From NCBI GenBank assembly GCA_002500745.1, contig DLST01000017.1:62001-126000 (forward strand): DNA of 64,000 bases. The letters run 5' to 3'. Below the pieces are notes generated by a model that saw only the letters and a program-made list of their open reading frames with translations, searched no databases and was not told where the DNA came from. Numbering within the stretch: the stretch's first letter is position 1; each line of letters begins with the position of its first letter. A program made the position numbers and the translations under genes. Shown here one piece after another: positions 27,101-36,674 of the stretch. The DNA is from Sphingobacterium sp. UBA7855. GTDB lineage: Bacteria > Bacteroidota > Bacteroidia > Sphingobacteriales > Sphingobacteriaceae.

Positions 27101-29425
27101 AGCAATAAGGGACAAGAGCTTAGTATATCTTCACAAGATAGTGTCCTTAATTCACCGATAAACATAGCGTTCAAGAATTTCCGGATTGAGACATTAAGTA
27201 AAATGCTGGAGAGCGAAACAGTAGAGCTCGGGGGTGGAATTAATGGTCAGGCGACCATATCACGTCTGGAGAGCAGCCCTGTATTTGTATCGGATCTTGT
27301 TATCAATAAATTTTACATCGGACAGGATACCGTTGGGAATGTCAATATTAAGGTTAACAATGAGAAAGAAAATACGTACAATGCCAATATAAGCATTACC
27401 GAGAATGGCAACAACGTTGTCTTAAATGGTGATTTTGTGAATCCTCCTCAGGGAGAAGCTCGCTTAGATTTCACCTTAGATATTGCGCCGCTTTCCATGC
27501 AGACCGTGCAAGCATTCAGCCTCGGATATCTTAAAGATTCGAAAGGAAATCTTGAAGGCCAATTGAAAATAACAGGATCACCATCTACACCGCTCATTAA
27601 GGGCGATGTTAAATTTAAAGATGCACAATTTAATATTGCCATGCTAAATGCACTCTTTAAAGCCAAAGATGAAACAATTCATTTAGATGAGCGGGGCATC
27701 ACCTTTCCCAAATTTGCCTTAGAAGACAAGAAGGGAAATATTGCCAAGCTGACAGGATCCATAGCCACGACAACGTATACTGATTTTGATTTTAATCTCA
27801 ACGTCAATACGGACAATTTTGAAGTGCTCAATTCAACACAAAGCGATAATGACATGTTCTATGGTAAAATGTATCTTACTTCGAATCTGCGCATTCGCGG
27901 AAATCTCGATAAGCCTATCGTGGACGGTACAATCAAAGTGCTGGATGATACCGATTTTACCTTTGTCATGCCAAACGATGATCCAGGGATGGCCGATCGT
28001 AAAGGGGTGGTTGAATTTGTTGATAAGCGGGATACAACAAGAGCGAATGTTTTTGCCAAATTAGATTCCATGACTGTCACCCGTTTAACGGGGATCGATG
28101 TGGACCTCAACCTTCAAACAGATAAGGATGCTAAATTTAAGATCCTTTTGGATGCCGGTTCACAGGATGCCCTGAATATACAGGGAGAAGCCGAGCTGAA
28201 TGCAGGTATCGATGCCAGTAGCAAAATAACTTTGTCTGGAACCTTTACCGTTGACAAAGGAAGCTATTCATTTAGTTTTGGCCCTGTGAAGAAAGATTTT
28301 ACGTTCCGCAAAGGAAGCACCATTACCTGGAATGGCGATCCATTGGATGCCCAGCTGAATATCACGGCAGCATATACGACCAAAGCACCGACTTTAGAGC
28401 TTGTAGCGACGCAACTCGGTTCAGAAAATGCCAATCTGTATAAGCAACGTATTCCGTTCAATGTCTTACTAAAGATTACAGACAAATTGTTTCAGCCGCA
28501 ACTGAATTTTGATATTGACCTGGACGAAAACAACTCGGTTGTTTCGCAAGATGTAATCAGCAAGGTAAACAATGCATTGACGACGCTACGTGAAAATCCG
28601 TCTGAACTCAACAAGCAGGTCTTTTCATTGATTGTGTTGGGGCGCTTTATGTCGACCAATCCATTTGAGAGTCTTTCAGGTGGTGGTGGTACCGAAGCTA
28701 TTGTGAGAAATAGTATCAGTTCCTTCCTGAGTGGTCAGTTGAACCGCTTGGCTTCCGAACTTATTACAGGAGTAGAACTGGATTTTAACTTAACCTCAGA
28801 AGAAGATTATGCTACCGGAGCGGGACAAACCCGTACGGACCTGAATATAGGTGTATCGAAAATGCTCTTAAATGATCGTTTAAAAATTACTATTGGTTCT
28901 AATTTTGAAGTGGAAGGAAACACGCGACCTGGAGAGACTGCCAATAATATCGCGGGAGATATCCAATTGGATTATCAGCTTTCACAAGACGGCCGTTATT
29001 TTGCACGGGTATACCGTAAGAATCAATATCAGGTCACACTACAGGGTCAATATGTAGAGACAGGCATTGGATTTATCATCAATATGGATTACAACAGGTT
29101 TAAGGAAATCTGGATGAGTTCAAAAAAACTTAAAGAGTACTATGATACGAACAGCAAGAGTTTCAGAAAACGGTTCGATGTGGAGCGCATGGAAACCGAC
29201 TCAGTCTATCGTGATAGCGTTCGCACCGTCATCCGTGACAGTTTGATGCTACATAGTCCAGCATACAGAAAACGTATGGAGGAAAGAGAACAAGAGAAGC
29301 GTAAACAGCAATTGGACTCTGGCAAAAAATCACCAACAAGCAATGGTCCAAAATCAAATTTAGATACCATCAGAACAACAGCTATAAAAAATGAAGATGA
29401 GGAAAGGAGTTATCATGCGGGTTAG
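24140..29425 (+). CDS. TamB-like translocation and assembly module protein
   Basis: A 1761-residue AsmA/TamB-family protein anchored in the inner membrane by a single helix at about residues 12-32 and spanning the periplasm as a long beta-rich lipid-transfer bridge. The TamB domain sits at the C-terminus (roughly residues 1250-1650), including the conserved LIVLGRFMSTNPFES and the ELDFNLTSEEDY region. The start must be the TTG at 24140: the frame opens after a TAG at 24116-24118, there is no ATG before the membrane anchor, and the next Met lies near residue 95. The tail (about residues 1700-1761) is charged and low complexity. The gene overlaps the TamA-like gene by up to 35 bases, a clear sign of coupled expression. 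Confidence 0.92.
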   Translation: MNRFTRVAFKTILWIIGVIIALAILIVFLIRLPSVQNYIAGKVTQYVEGKIGTPVKIGYINIDFPKKLVLQDIYLADQSKDTLAAGKSIAVDINMLKLLKNTVEIQSIEAEGITAKIRRTLPDSSFNFDYIVKAFASQKESNPTADSSSALLFNLDKVKFDKFHIVYTDDVIGTSADVYLNSLNTNIKKFDLTQNMAFNLPKVKIDGLSATIKQWRPMVDGAAPSVEDFGITDKTAQTTTLLPDVGIQIADLTNIFVRYEDQSSLLNTKFYVKNLHADINKIDLNKEVVDIQTISLDGSDNSVLFGKVLKKANSSAKSTADTTKVNWIVSAKDIQINNTSLAYRDDNQARMKGFDYFNMKIPGMKTSLSDLYYSADSISGSLKELITSDHSGFVIKQLKGDFKYTNTGAEIKNLYAETPRTLLRDYVKVTYPSLDIVAKKPELLYVNATIKKSHVDMRDIYYFAPFLDTMQVMKPLMDKKFAIDGRVVGKLNDLNIPAIDFQTLSNTRLIASLRLRGLPEVDKMSMDLNLKKLTTGRSDIEKLVSKKMLPSGIELPNTIGLTGTFKGGMNAFNTNLSLVTEKGTAKFNGKVGMIGRDTTYDAYVSIRDFDIGKIMKMDSTLGILSFEGKIKGHGTDPKKLVANFDGKVNRMDAMGYRYQNIDMNLTADKGDIKAAVVSPDPNIQLKLNATANMKSKYPQVDFELQVDTINLKNLKLMDDEFKYQGKLVGNFSSADPNFLNGAAHITNSSIFYSGAYYSLDSISLIAKADTSRNLLLLKSDFLNAHLVGKYKILELQNAIQDILQVYYQPGKAVKVPKYEPQNIEFSAQLTRTKFIRDFLPELTAMSDITLDGMFNSQSKTILAKLDAPKIIYNGTEINNVTLDINTLDSTLYYSALINKIKVSNIELVNTVFSGKVIQNNLDFGLWIKDKKEKEQYHLGANMRVDNGAFVFSLLQDGLMLNYDKWTINPNNVLRFGSTGIQANEFILSNKGQELSISSQDSVLNSPINIAFKNFRIETLSKMLESETVELGGGINGQATISRLESSPVFVSDLVINKFYIGQDTVGNVNIKVNNEKENTYNANISITENGNNVVLNGDFVNPPQGEARLDFTLDIAPLSMQTVQAFSLGYLKDSKGNLEGQLKITGSPSTPLIKGDVKFKDAQFNIAMLNALFKAKDETIHLDERGITFPKFALEDKKGNIAKLTGSIATTTYTDFDFNLNVNTDNFEVLNSTQSDNDMFYGKMYLTSNLRIRGNLDKPIVDGTIKVLDDTDFTFVMPNDDPGMADRKGVVEFVDKRDTTRANVFAKLDSMTVTRLTGIDVDLNLQTDKDAKFKILLDAGSQDALNIQGEAELNAGIDASSKITLSGTFTVDKGSYSFSFGPVKKDFTFRKGSTITWNGDPLDAQLNITAAYTTKAPTLELVATQLGSENANLYKQRIPFNVLLKITDKLFQPQLNFDIDLDENNSVVSQDVISKVNNALTTLRENPSELNKQVFSLIVLGRFMSTNPFESLSGGGGTEAIVRNSISSFLSGQLNRLASELITGVELDFNLTSEEDYATGAGQTRTDLNIGVSKMLLNDRLKITIGSNFEVEGNTRPGETANNIAGDIQLDYQLSQDGRYFARVYRKNQYQVTLQGQYVETGIGFIINMDYNRFKEIWMSSKKLKEYYDTNSKSFRKRFDVERMETDSVYRDSVRTVIRDSLMLHSPAYRKRMEEREQEKRKQQLDSGKKSPTSNGPKSNLDTIRTTAIKNEDEERSYHAG

Positions 29426-31721
29426 ATTAAAGTATAGTGTTGGAATAGTAACATTCGTTGCATTCATAGCCTCCTGTTCGTCAACCAAAAATCTGAAAGA
29501 AGGAGAAAGCTTATATGTGAAGGGGAATGTCATCGTTGAGTCGGACACCATTTCTAAGGAAAACAAAGAAAAGATATCAACCCGCCTGGAAGAGGCCCTG
29601 ATGCCCAAACCGAATAAACGACTGGCAGGCATACCTTTCAAGCTATATTTTAATAATATGGCTGGAGATTCAGTCGGGAACAACATCATAAAAAAATTCT
29701 TCAAGAAAATTGGTGAAGAACCGGTGTTGTTGCGGGATGTCAATCGAGAATATAATGAAAATCTATTGCGCAACCGTCTTGAAAATTTTGGTTTCTTTAA
29801 TGCGGAGGTGAGATCCGATACATTAGTTGAAAACAAAAAAGCAACGATTAATTATACTGCCAAGCCCAATCTGATATATCGCATACAGTCCGTTACATTT
29901 GATGTTGACAGCAACAGTCAATTAGGGAAAGATATTCGTTCGAGTTCTGACCAAAGTCTCTTACAGGTAGGAAAGAACTACAGTTTAGATGTTATCTTAA
30001 ATGAGCGTGACCGCATCGATAATGATCTTAAAAATAAAGGCTATTATTATTTCAGCCCAGATTACATCTTGGTTCAGGTAGACAGTTCGAACCGGAATAA
30101 CAAGGTGGATATGTATGTTACAGTTAAAAAAGAGACACCGGCGCAGGCGAAAGTCCCATCCAAGATCAATAAAATTTACATTTTCCCGAACTATACGGAA
30201 ACAAGCTCCGGTTATCAGCGATCAACGCGGAATGCCGAACTATACGATAGCAGCTATTATTTTATAGACCGTCAGCATCTTTACCGGAAGCCTGTTATTG
30301 CGAACCATATCTTCTTTAAACCGGGCGATATATACAACCGTAATGCCCACAATCAGACCATCAGTCATTTGGTAAATCTCAATAGCTGGAAATTTGTAAA
30401 AAACAATTTTGTCGACAGCAAAGAAGTGCCCAACGCGCTGGATGTCTACTATTACTTGACCCCATTACCCAAAAAGTCGCTTCGGGTGGAGCTTTTAGGC
30501 AAAATGGCTTCGGTATACAATGGTACTGAGGTGAATGTCAACTGGACCTTACGAAATGCATTTAAAGGTGCCGAGCAACTGAGCTTTAATGTATTCGGCG
30601 GTTATGAGACCCAGACGGGAGGATCGGCCGACCTCAATTCGAGTTATTACCGCTACGGGATGGAGGCGACATTGACTTTTCCTCGCATATTGTCTCCTTT
30701 TGGAAAAGTTTCGCCATCTCGGCGCTTTATTCCGAAGACTTATATCAAGGGGCGCTATGAGTTTTTAAATCGCCGCAAAGCTTATACACTAAATTCGATC
30801 GCATTGGATTACGGTTATATCTGGCAAGAGTCTGAAGAGAAGCAGCATGATCTCGCTTTAATGGAGATTACTTATGTTCAGCCTAAAGGCATTTCGGAAA
30901 ACTACCAAAAACAAATGGATACCATTCCTGCATTGCGACATGCCATAGACCCGCAGTTTACCATTGGTCCAAACTACAACTTTACGTTTCAAAACACCAT
31001 GAAGCAGCATTTGAAAAATACATTTTATTTCAAAGGCAACTTGGACCTGTCGGGAAACATACTTGGGCTGATCAAAGGAGCAGATTTTAATAAAGGGAAA
31101 ACGTTCAAATTGTTTGACGCTTATTTCTCACAATATATCAAGATCAGTGGCGATGGTAGACATTATTTAAAGTTATCGGAGAATTCACAACTTGCTTCGC
31201 GGGTAAGTTTGGGTTTGAGCTATTCTTATGGCAATTCCCGCTCCCTTCCCTATTTAAAACAGTATTATGTTGGGGGGCCTAATAGTATCCGTGCTTTCGG
31301 TGCCCGAGCTATTGGTCCGGGAACAGTTGCCCCTGAAAAGTTGAGCAATGGACTTTTCTTTGCGGATCAAACGGGCGACATTAAATTGGAACTTAACACG
31401 GAATATAGAGCAAAATTAGCGGGGTTTGTGCATTGGGCAGCCTTTATTGATGCGGGAAATGTCTGGTTGCAGCGAGCGGATGTGAACAAGCCAGGCGCCA
31501 AATTTAGTAAAGATTTCTTAAATGAATTAGCAGTTGGCGGTGGAGCGGGATTACGCTTCGACTTCACTTTCCTGATTGTCCGTACCGATATGTCCATACC
31601 ATTCCGTATCCCCTATCTTCCAAAAGGAGAACGTTGGGTTTTTAGCGATATTGACTTTGGAAGTTCTAAATGGCGTAAAGACAACTTGATGTTCAACTTA
31701 GCCATCGGCTATCCATTCTAG
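29391..31721 (+). CDS. BamA/TamA family outer-membrane protein, lipoprotein
   Basis: The outer-membrane partner of TamB. The N-terminus carries a type II signal with lipobox IASC (GIVTFVAFIASCSSTKNL), so the mature protein is a lipoprotein, as often in Bacteroidota. POTRA-like repeats follow to about residue 400 and a 16-strand Omp85 barrel occupies the C-terminal half, with GGPNSIRAFGARAIGPG (the RGF-like lid motif region) and a final Phe. Starts at 29391, 29397 and 29415 are all possible. The last gives the shortest and most typical signal peptide. A terminator follows. Confidence 0.92.
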   Translation: MKMRKGVIMRVRLKYSVGIVTFVAFIASCSSTKNLKEGESLYVKGNVIVESDTISKENKEKISTRLEEALMPKPNKRLAGIPFKLYFNNMAGDSVGNNIIKKFFKKIGEEPVLLRDVNREYNENLLRNRLENFGFFNAEVRSDTLVENKKATINYTAKPNLIYRIQSVTFDVDSNSQLGKDIRSSSDQSLLQVGKNYSLDVILNERDRIDNDLKNKGYYYFSPDYILVQVDSSNRNNKVDMYVTVKKETPAQAKVPSKINKIYIFPNYTETSSGYQRSTRNAELYDSSYYFIDRQHLYRKPVIANHIFFKPGDIYNRNAHNQTISHLVNLNSWKFVKNNFVDSKEVPNALDVYYYLTPLPKKSLRVELLGKMASVYNGTEVNVNWTLRNAFKGAEQLSFNVFGGYETQTGGSADLNSSYYRYGMEATLTFPRILSPFGKVSPSRRFIPKTYIKGRYEFLNRRKAYTLNSIALDYGYIWQESEEKQHDLALMEITYVQPKGISENYQKQMDTIPALRHAIDPQFTIGPNYNFTFQNTMKQHLKNTFYFKGNLDLSGNILGLIKGADFNKGKTFKLFDAYFSQYIKISGDGRHYLKLSENSQLASRVSLGLSYSYGNSRSLPYLKQYYVGGPNSIRAFGARAIGPGTVAPEKLSNGLFFADQTGDIKLELNTEYRAKLAGFVHWAAFIDAGNVWLQRADVNKPGAKFSKDFLNELAVGGGAGLRFDFTFLIVRTDMSIPFRIPYLPKGERWVFSDIDFGSSKWRKDNLMFNLAIGYPF

Positions 31722-31749
31722 GCGACCGATTCGGTTTATGCCCTAGTAA

Positions 31750-31786
31750 CAACAGGCTTGAAATTCATTCAAGCCTGTTGTTTTTT
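31750..31786 (+). terminator. Terminator of the tamB-tamA unit
   Basis: A 13-base stem CAACAGGCTTGAA / TTCAAGCCTGTTG with a 5-base loop, followed by six T residues. Confidence 0.92.
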
Positions 31787-32097
31787 GTGGTCATTTTACC
31801 TAGGTCATACACTTGGAACGATGTTATCGGGTGTTTTTAACTCAGGATGAAATCCTGGTACCCTTTATTATGTCAAAAAACGAGTGATTCCCACGGCCGG
31901 CATTGATTTACTGACAATAATTGATTAAATTCAAGAATTATTTTTTGATCCAAATACATGTTCAGGAAATATCCATGCAGCATTGAGATACAAGCACGGA
32001 TGAGGATAGGCTGGATATACTATATGGCATAAAGCTGCCATAAGGCAACCTGGGCTTGATCGGATAATTAGCGCATAAATAAACAAATAAAGTACAT
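31787..32097. other. Intergenic region upstream of mdh
   Basis: No credible coding frame on either strand. I see no consensus TAnnTTTG box close to the mdh start and no strong repeat. The mdh promoter must lie here. Confidence 0.5.
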
Positions 32098-33036
32098 ATG
32101 AAAGTAACTATTGTTGGTGCTGGAGCTGTAGGAGCTACTACAGCGGACAATTTAATCCGTCGGAATGTCGCAGAGGAGATTGTATTGTTGGATATTAAAG
32201 AAGGTTTTGCAGAAGGCAAAGCGCAAGATATGGCACAAACCGCAGCCTTATTGGGTTTTGAATCAAAAATCAAGGGGGTAACGAATGATTATCTTTCAAC
32301 TGCTGGTTCTACTGTTGCTGTGATTACGTCGGGCATTCCACGTAAACCTGGAATGACACGTGAAGAATTAATCGGGACAAATGCGAATATCGTCAAGTCG
32401 GTTGTGGAGAACTTAGTGAAACATTCTCCTGATATTATCATTGTCATCGTTTCCAATCCAATGGATACCATGACTTATCTGGCCTTGAAGTCAAGTGGCT
32501 TACCCAAAAATAGGATTATCGGTATGGGTGGAACCTTGGATTCGGCCCGATTTAAATATCAATTAAGTGATAAATTGAATGCTTCCGCTGCGGATCTTAA
32601 TGCGATAGTCATTGGTGGTCATGGCGATACGACGATGATTCCGCTGATTAAGCACTCCACGTGGAACAGTATTCCAGTGACTGACTTCCTTACCGTGGAA
32701 GAGCAGAATGAAATAATCCACAAAACCATGGTTGGAGGAGCTACATTAACCAGCCTAATCGGAACATCAGCATGGTATGCGCCGGGCGCGGCAACTGCTG
32801 CAGTTGTTGAAAGCATTGTCCGTGATCAAGGCAAATTATTTACGGCATCCGTTTATTTGGAAGGTGAATTTGGCCAAGAAGATATTACGCTTGGCGTACC
32901 CGTTATCATCAATAAAAAAGGCTGGGATCGGATCGTACCACTTCATTTGGATGAAGAGGACGAAGAAAAATTCCGCAAAAGCGCGGAAGCAGTCCGCAAC
33001 ATGAATAATGTATTAAAAGAAATTAAAGCCCTATAG
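32098..33036 (+). CDS. mdh: Malate dehydrogenase (LDH-like type)
   Basis: Oxidises malate to oxaloacetate with NAD in the TCA cycle. The sequence has the NAD-binding VGAGAVGATTADNL at the N-terminus, the acidic residue of the second strand in LLDIKEG (NAD preference), the mobile loop region IPRKPGMTREEL, SNPMDTMTYLALKSSGLPKNR and the catalytic His in GGHGDTT near residue 177. The length of 312 residues and the loop arginines (RKPGMTR) fit the lactate-dehydrogenase-like malate dehydrogenases of Bacteroidota. It is a single-gene unit. Confidence 0.96.
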   Translation: MKVTIVGAGAVGATTADNLIRRNVAEEIVLLDIKEGFAEGKAQDMAQTAALLGFESKIKGVTNDYLSTAGSTVAVITSGIPRKPGMTREELIGTNANIVKSVVENLVKHSPDIIIVIVSNPMDTMTYLALKSSGLPKNRIIGMGGTLDSARFKYQLSDKLNASAADLNAIVIGGHGDTTMIPLIKHSTWNSIPVTDFLTVEEQNEIIHKTMVGGATLTSLIGTSAWYAPGAATAAVVESIVRDQGKLFTASVYLEGEFGQEDITLGVPVIINKKGWDRIVPLHLDEEDEEKFRKSAEAVRNMNNVLKEIKAL

Positions 33037-33046
33037 GCGACAAAAT

Positions 33047-33078
33047 AATAGGCTGTTGTACGCGAATAACAGCCTATT
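33047..33078 (+). terminator. Terminator after mdh
   Basis: An 11-base stem AATAGGCTGTT / AACAGCCTATT with a 10-base loop. The T run after it is short. Confidence 0.75.
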
Positions 33079-33217
33079 TCGCTGCCTCCTCTCCTTCAGA
33101 TCTATTATCTTTCCTGTAGTGTCTTTCCATGTCGTAAACCTGCGTCCCTACCTGAAAACGTTGAAAAGGCGGCGGAAAGTTTCTTTTTTGATGGATTTTT
33201 TGGCTATGTTTGGAGGT

Positions 33218-33661
33218 ATGACAACAGTACCATTTCAATTATTGGATTTACAAGGCCAAGGCACACACATTTTGGTTGATGTAGAAATTTATAGTCGTTC
33301 ATTCAAGATGGTGATTGATACAGGTGCTTCTAAAACTGTATTTGATAAAACACAATTGGGCCATCTTTTAGAGGATCAATTGGAGCTTGAACCATCTGAA
33401 ACACTATCGACAGGGCTTGGTACCAATTCAATGGAAAGCTTTAACCTAGCAATTCCAAGCCTGAAAATTGGCGAATGGGAGATCAACAAACTAAACACTG
33501 CGGTATTGGACTTAAGTTCCATTAATTATGCCTACGAACAGATGAATCTAGATCCAGTGATTGGCGTATTGGGGGGAGATATTTTTGCAGACTATGGTGC
33601 TGTCATCGATTATGCCAAGCGCACTCTAAAATTACGGAGCCGAAAGCTAAAGCTTAAATAA
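33218..33661 (+). CDS. Retropepsin-like aspartic protease (clan AA)
   Basis: A 148-residue protein with one retroviral-type aspartic protease domain. The catalytic motif is VIDTGASKTVFD near residue 35, and the second family landmark is GVLGGDIFADYGAVIDY. The ATG at 33218 directly before TTVPFQLLDLQGQGTHILVDVEI is the best start. A longer frame from 33056 runs through the mdh terminator and has no family similarity. There is no signal peptide, so it appears cytoplasmic. Single-domain members act as homodimers. The substrate is unknown. Its 3' end overlaps the convergent MFS gene by 15 bases. Confidence 0.85.
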   Translation: MTTVPFQLLDLQGQGTHILVDVEIYSRSFKMVIDTGASKTVFDKTQLGHLLEDQLELEPSETLSTGLGTNSMESFNLAIPSLKIGEWEINKLNTAVLDLSSINYAYEQMNLDPVIGVLGGDIFADYGAVIDYAKRTLKLRSRKLKLK

Positions 33662-34867
33662 ACGTTTTTGGATGTGGAACCGGAGATAAGCGTAATAAAC
33701 GACTGCTATCATAATACCTAGCCCGCCCATCGCATATAATGTTATCCTCAGGCCACAATAGCTGGCCAGCGAACCGATCATCAATGTGCCGATCGGGAAA
33801 ATCCCCTGAAAGGCCATCACGTAATAAGAGATCGCGCGGGCACGATAAATCGGTATGGCGTGGGTCTGAATATAGGTATTGATACTTGACGTTTGCATCA
33901 TCATCGCAAAAGATACCAACATGACATATACGAGCGCCATCTGAAGCATGCTAGAATGCGCTAGAAGCAACAATGCCATGCCCATCAGTGCGGCAGCTCC
34001 CATCACCTGATACCGCAAATTGGTACCAGATTTTAAACGTGCCATATTAAAGGCACCAATCATAGCTCCCAATCCAGCTGCACTTTCAAACCAGGAAAAG
34101 GTGCGTTCATCACCGTGAAACATTTCTTTGGCTATGGCCGGTAGCAACGACGTGTAGGGAATGACAATCAGGCTGGAAAAGGTCATGATGATAATCAGCG
34201 AAGAGATATGTGGCGACCGTTTGAGATAGCGAAAACCTTCGACCAAGCCTTCCCAATTGGTCCCCTTGCTCAGCTGAGCATGAGTTTCGTCGACCCGCAT
34301 CATCAATAGCGTAATGATGACAGGGACAAAACTAATAAAGTTAAGTGCAAAGCAGGCGAGTTCGCCGTAAGTACTTAATAAAATCCCTCCTATTGCGGGG
34401 CCCACCATGCGTGCGCCATTGAAAATGGTTGAGTTCAGGGCAATGGCATTCGGCAGATCTTTGCGATCTCCAATCAAATGCATCATAAGGGACTGTCGTC
34501 CCAAAACGTCAAAGGAGTTAATGATCCCTTGTATAAGTCCCAATGCGGAAAGCCATAACACACTCTCCCACTTCAGATACACCACCAAAGTCAAAATACC
34601 CGCCTGAATCATGAGACCAATTTGGGTCATCAAAACCAATTTATACTTTTTGTGCTTATCAACAAAACTCCCAATAAATGGCGAAAGAATGAGCGAAGGC
34701 AATAAAGAGATGAACTGGACAAAACCGAGCCAGAATACAGAGCCCGTAATTTCATAGACCAACCAGCTAATAGCTATACGCTGCATCCATGTTCCCATCA
34801 GGGAAATTGCCTGTCCAATAACATGTAAACGAAAATTTCTATATTGGAGCGAACGGAAAACCTGCAT
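33647..34867 (-). CDS. MFS transporter, EntS/DUF894-like exporter
   Basis: A 406-residue inner-membrane protein with about twelve hydrophobic segments and the major facilitator layout. The N-terminus (LQYRNFRLHVIGQAISLMGTWMQRIAISWLVYEITGS) is typical for the EntS/YbdA and DUF894 subgroup, members of which export siderophores or drugs. The loop between helices 2 and 3 has SPFIGSFVDKHKKYKL. Substrate is not predictable. The gene stands alone and converges on the protease gene. Confidence 0.9.
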   Translation of the reverse strand: MQVFRSLQYRNFRLHVIGQAISLMGTWMQRIAISWLVYEITGSVFWLGFVQFISLLPSLILSPFIGSFVDKHKKYKLVLMTQIGLMIQAGILTLVVYLKWESVLWLSALGLIQGIINSFDVLGRQSLMMHLIGDRKDLPNAIALNSTIFNGARMVGPAIGGILLSTYGELACFALNFISFVPVIITLLMMRVDETHAQLSKGTNWEGLVEGFRYLKRSPHISSLIIIMTFSSLIVIPYTSLLPAIAKEMFHGDERTFSWFESAAGLGAMIGAFNMARLKSGTNLRYQVMGAAALMGMALLLLAHSSMLQMALVYVMLVSFAMMMQTSSINTYIQTHAIPIYRARAISYYVMAFQGIFPIGTLMIGSLASYCGLRITLYAMGGLGIMIAVVYYAYLRFHIQKRLFKL

Positions 34868-34985
34868 ACATTAAAGATAATACTATAATAAAGTATAACA
34901 AAAAATTAGCCGAAGAGATTCTTTTTTTGCAAAGATAATGATGCAATAGGTGAAAATCGATGCTTCAATAGTGGAATATAATCGA

Positions 34986-34993
34986 TAACTTTG
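34986..34993 (+). promoter_or_regulatory. Probable promoter -7 box of the transaldolase gene
   Basis: TAACTTTG fits TAnnTTTG exactly, 56 bases before the start codon. Confidence 0.55.
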
Positions 34994-35049
34994 TACTGTT
35001 ATTTTGAACAAAAGAATAATCAAATAATTATCATTCAACACAATACACA

Positions 35050-35709
35050 ATGAAATTTTTTATTGACACAGCGAACCTAGAACAAATCAAAGAAGCTCAA
35101 GATTTAGGCGTATTAGACGGTGTAACGACCAATCCAAGTTTAATGGCTAAAGAAGGTATTAGCGGTGATGAAAACGTAATCAACCATTATAAAGCGATCT
35201 GTGCGATCGTTGATGGCGACGTAAGTGCAGAAGTTATTTCTACTACTTATGAGGAAATGATCAAAGAAGGCGAAGCGTTGGCGGCTCTTGACAATAAGAT
35301 TGTCGTTAAAGTTCCTATGATCAAAGATGGCGTAAAAGCAATTAAATATTTCAGCAAAAAGGGTATTAAAACAAATTGTACATTGGTGTTCACAGCGGGT
35401 CAGGCGTTATTGGCAGCTAAAGCTGGTGCAACTTATGTATCTCCTTTCATCGGTCGTTTGGATGATATTTCTACAGATGGATTGGCGCTGATTGAAGATA
35501 TCCGTTTGATCTACGATAACTACAACTATCCAACGCAAATATTAGCGGCTTCTGTACGCCACAGTGCGCACATTCTAGGATGTGCTAAAATTGGCGCTGA
35601 TGTGATGACAGGTCCGTTGTCGGCGATCCTTTCCCTATTGAAGCACCCATTGACAGATAGCGGTTTGGCTACATTTTTAGCTGATCACGCTAAAGCTGCA
35701 GGAAAATAA
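35050..35709 (+). CDS. fsa: Transaldolase / fructose-6-phosphate aldolase (TalC/MipB type)
   Basis: A 219-residue class I aldolase of the short transaldolase subfamily. It starts [31 protein letters not shown], and the Schiff-base lysine lies in [13 protein letters not shown] near residue 85. Members either move dihydroxyacetone units in the pentose phosphate pathway or cleave fructose 6-phosphate. Sequence alone does not separate these, though members with this length are usually decameric transaldolases. It is a single-gene unit with its own promoter box and terminator. Confidence 0.93.
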   Translation: MKFFIDTANLEQIKEAQDLGVLDGVTTNPSLMAKEGISGDENVINHYKAICAIVDGDVSAEVISTTYEEMIKEGEALAALDNKIVVKVPMIKDGVKAIKYFSKKGIKTNCTLVFTAGQALLAAKAGATYVSPFIGRLDDISTDGLALIEDIRLIYDNYNYPTQILAASVRHSAHILGCAKIGADVMTGPLSAILSLLKHPLTDSGLATFLADHAKAAGK

Positions 35710-35734
35710 GGTATTTATAGTTCCATATAGCGTC

Positions 35735-35785
35735 AAAACCGATAAGTAAGATGACACAAATCTTAAACTTATCGGTTTTCTTTAT
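35735..35785 (+). terminator. Terminator of the transaldolase gene
   Basis: A 13-base stem AAAACCGATAAGT / ACTTATCGGTTTT closes a longer loop that can itself pair (AAGAT / ATCTT). It is followed by CTTTATTTTA. Confidence 0.8.
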
Positions 35786-35980
35786 TTTATCAGATTCCGT
35801 ATTTTTGTCTTATCAAAGCTTCGGCTGACTAGTGAAAAAGATTTAATTTTTGTTTCATCCAGCGAAGGGTAAAAGGGGAAAAGTGCGATGAATAAATTCG
35901 TCAGACAGTTTTTAAAACTTGTAAATGACCATAAATTTCTCTTAGTTTGTATTTGATCTAAGGCTTAACGAAGAAAATCC

Positions 35981-36409
35981 ATGGAAGATTCCAACACTGT
36001 ATATCCAGAAATTCTCAAACGAAATAGTTTAAAAGTTACCCAGCCACGGTTGAAGGTACTTGAAATTATCTCCCGTAAAGATTCGGCTATTTCTCAGCCG
36101 GAGCTGGAAAAATTACTGGGCAAGTATATTGACCGTGTTACATTATACCGCGTACTGGCCAGTTTTGAAGAGAAAGGGATTATCCATAAAATCTTTGACT
36201 TACATGGTACGGCCACATATGCCATGTGTTCGACAAACTGTTCAGAACATGATCACCACGACCAACACGTACATTTTATTTGCCGGGTGTGCAATTCTGT
36301 GTACTGTCTGGAAGATATGACTTTACCGAAGGTATCTATACCTGAAGGCTTTAGTCTCGAAGCCATAGCGGTTAATGCGCTTGGTGTGTGCAATCATTGC
36401 AAAAAATAA
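35981..36409 (+). CDS. Fur family transcriptional regulator
   Basis: A 142-residue metal- or peroxide-responsive repressor. The N-terminal winged helix reads VTQPRLKVLEIISRKDSAISQPELEKLL and then DRVTLYRVLASFEEKGIIHKI. The metal site has a His-rich HDHHDQHVHFICRVC. Two CxxC pairs (CRVC near residue 103 and CNHC at the C-terminus) form the structural zinc site. The family includes Fur, Zur and PerR, and the metal cannot be decided here. The 270-base upstream region has a TATTTTTG box at 35800-35807. It is far from the start but possible. Confidence 0.9.
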   Translation: MEDSNTVYPEILKRNSLKVTQPRLKVLEIISRKDSAISQPELEKLLGKYIDRVTLYRVLASFEEKGIIHKIFDLHGTATYAMCSTNCSEHDHHDQHVHFICRVCNSVYCLEDMTLPKVSIPEGFSLEAIAVNALGVCNHCKK

Positions 36410-36674
36410 ATCAGGCTATACGAATCTAAAACTATTTGTCGGTTCAAGTGTCTATACATCAGCTATCGGAAGATGCTCCGTTTAGCTCGTTATTGTCATG
36501 CCAACTGCTGTTTTTTTTGTACCTTGTAGTAATATCGATCTTGCTATCCGACACTCTCACGCTGCGTTCCAGAAGCTGGCTTTGTGCGATCCATTAACGC
36601 AGGCAGCTAGCGGAAAGCCGAAGGTTGTTGAGGATCGATACAACTAAATAAATAATAATTAAGAAAAAAATTGG

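Noticed and set aside
33056..33217. N-terminal extension of the retropepsin-like protein
   Set aside because: The extension overlaps the mdh terminator and has no similarity to the family. The ATG at 33218 gives the expected N-terminus.
36410..36674. Possible small RNA or relic between the Fur-family gene and rnr
   Set aside because: I saw no strong hairpin, promoter box or family match to support a feature.
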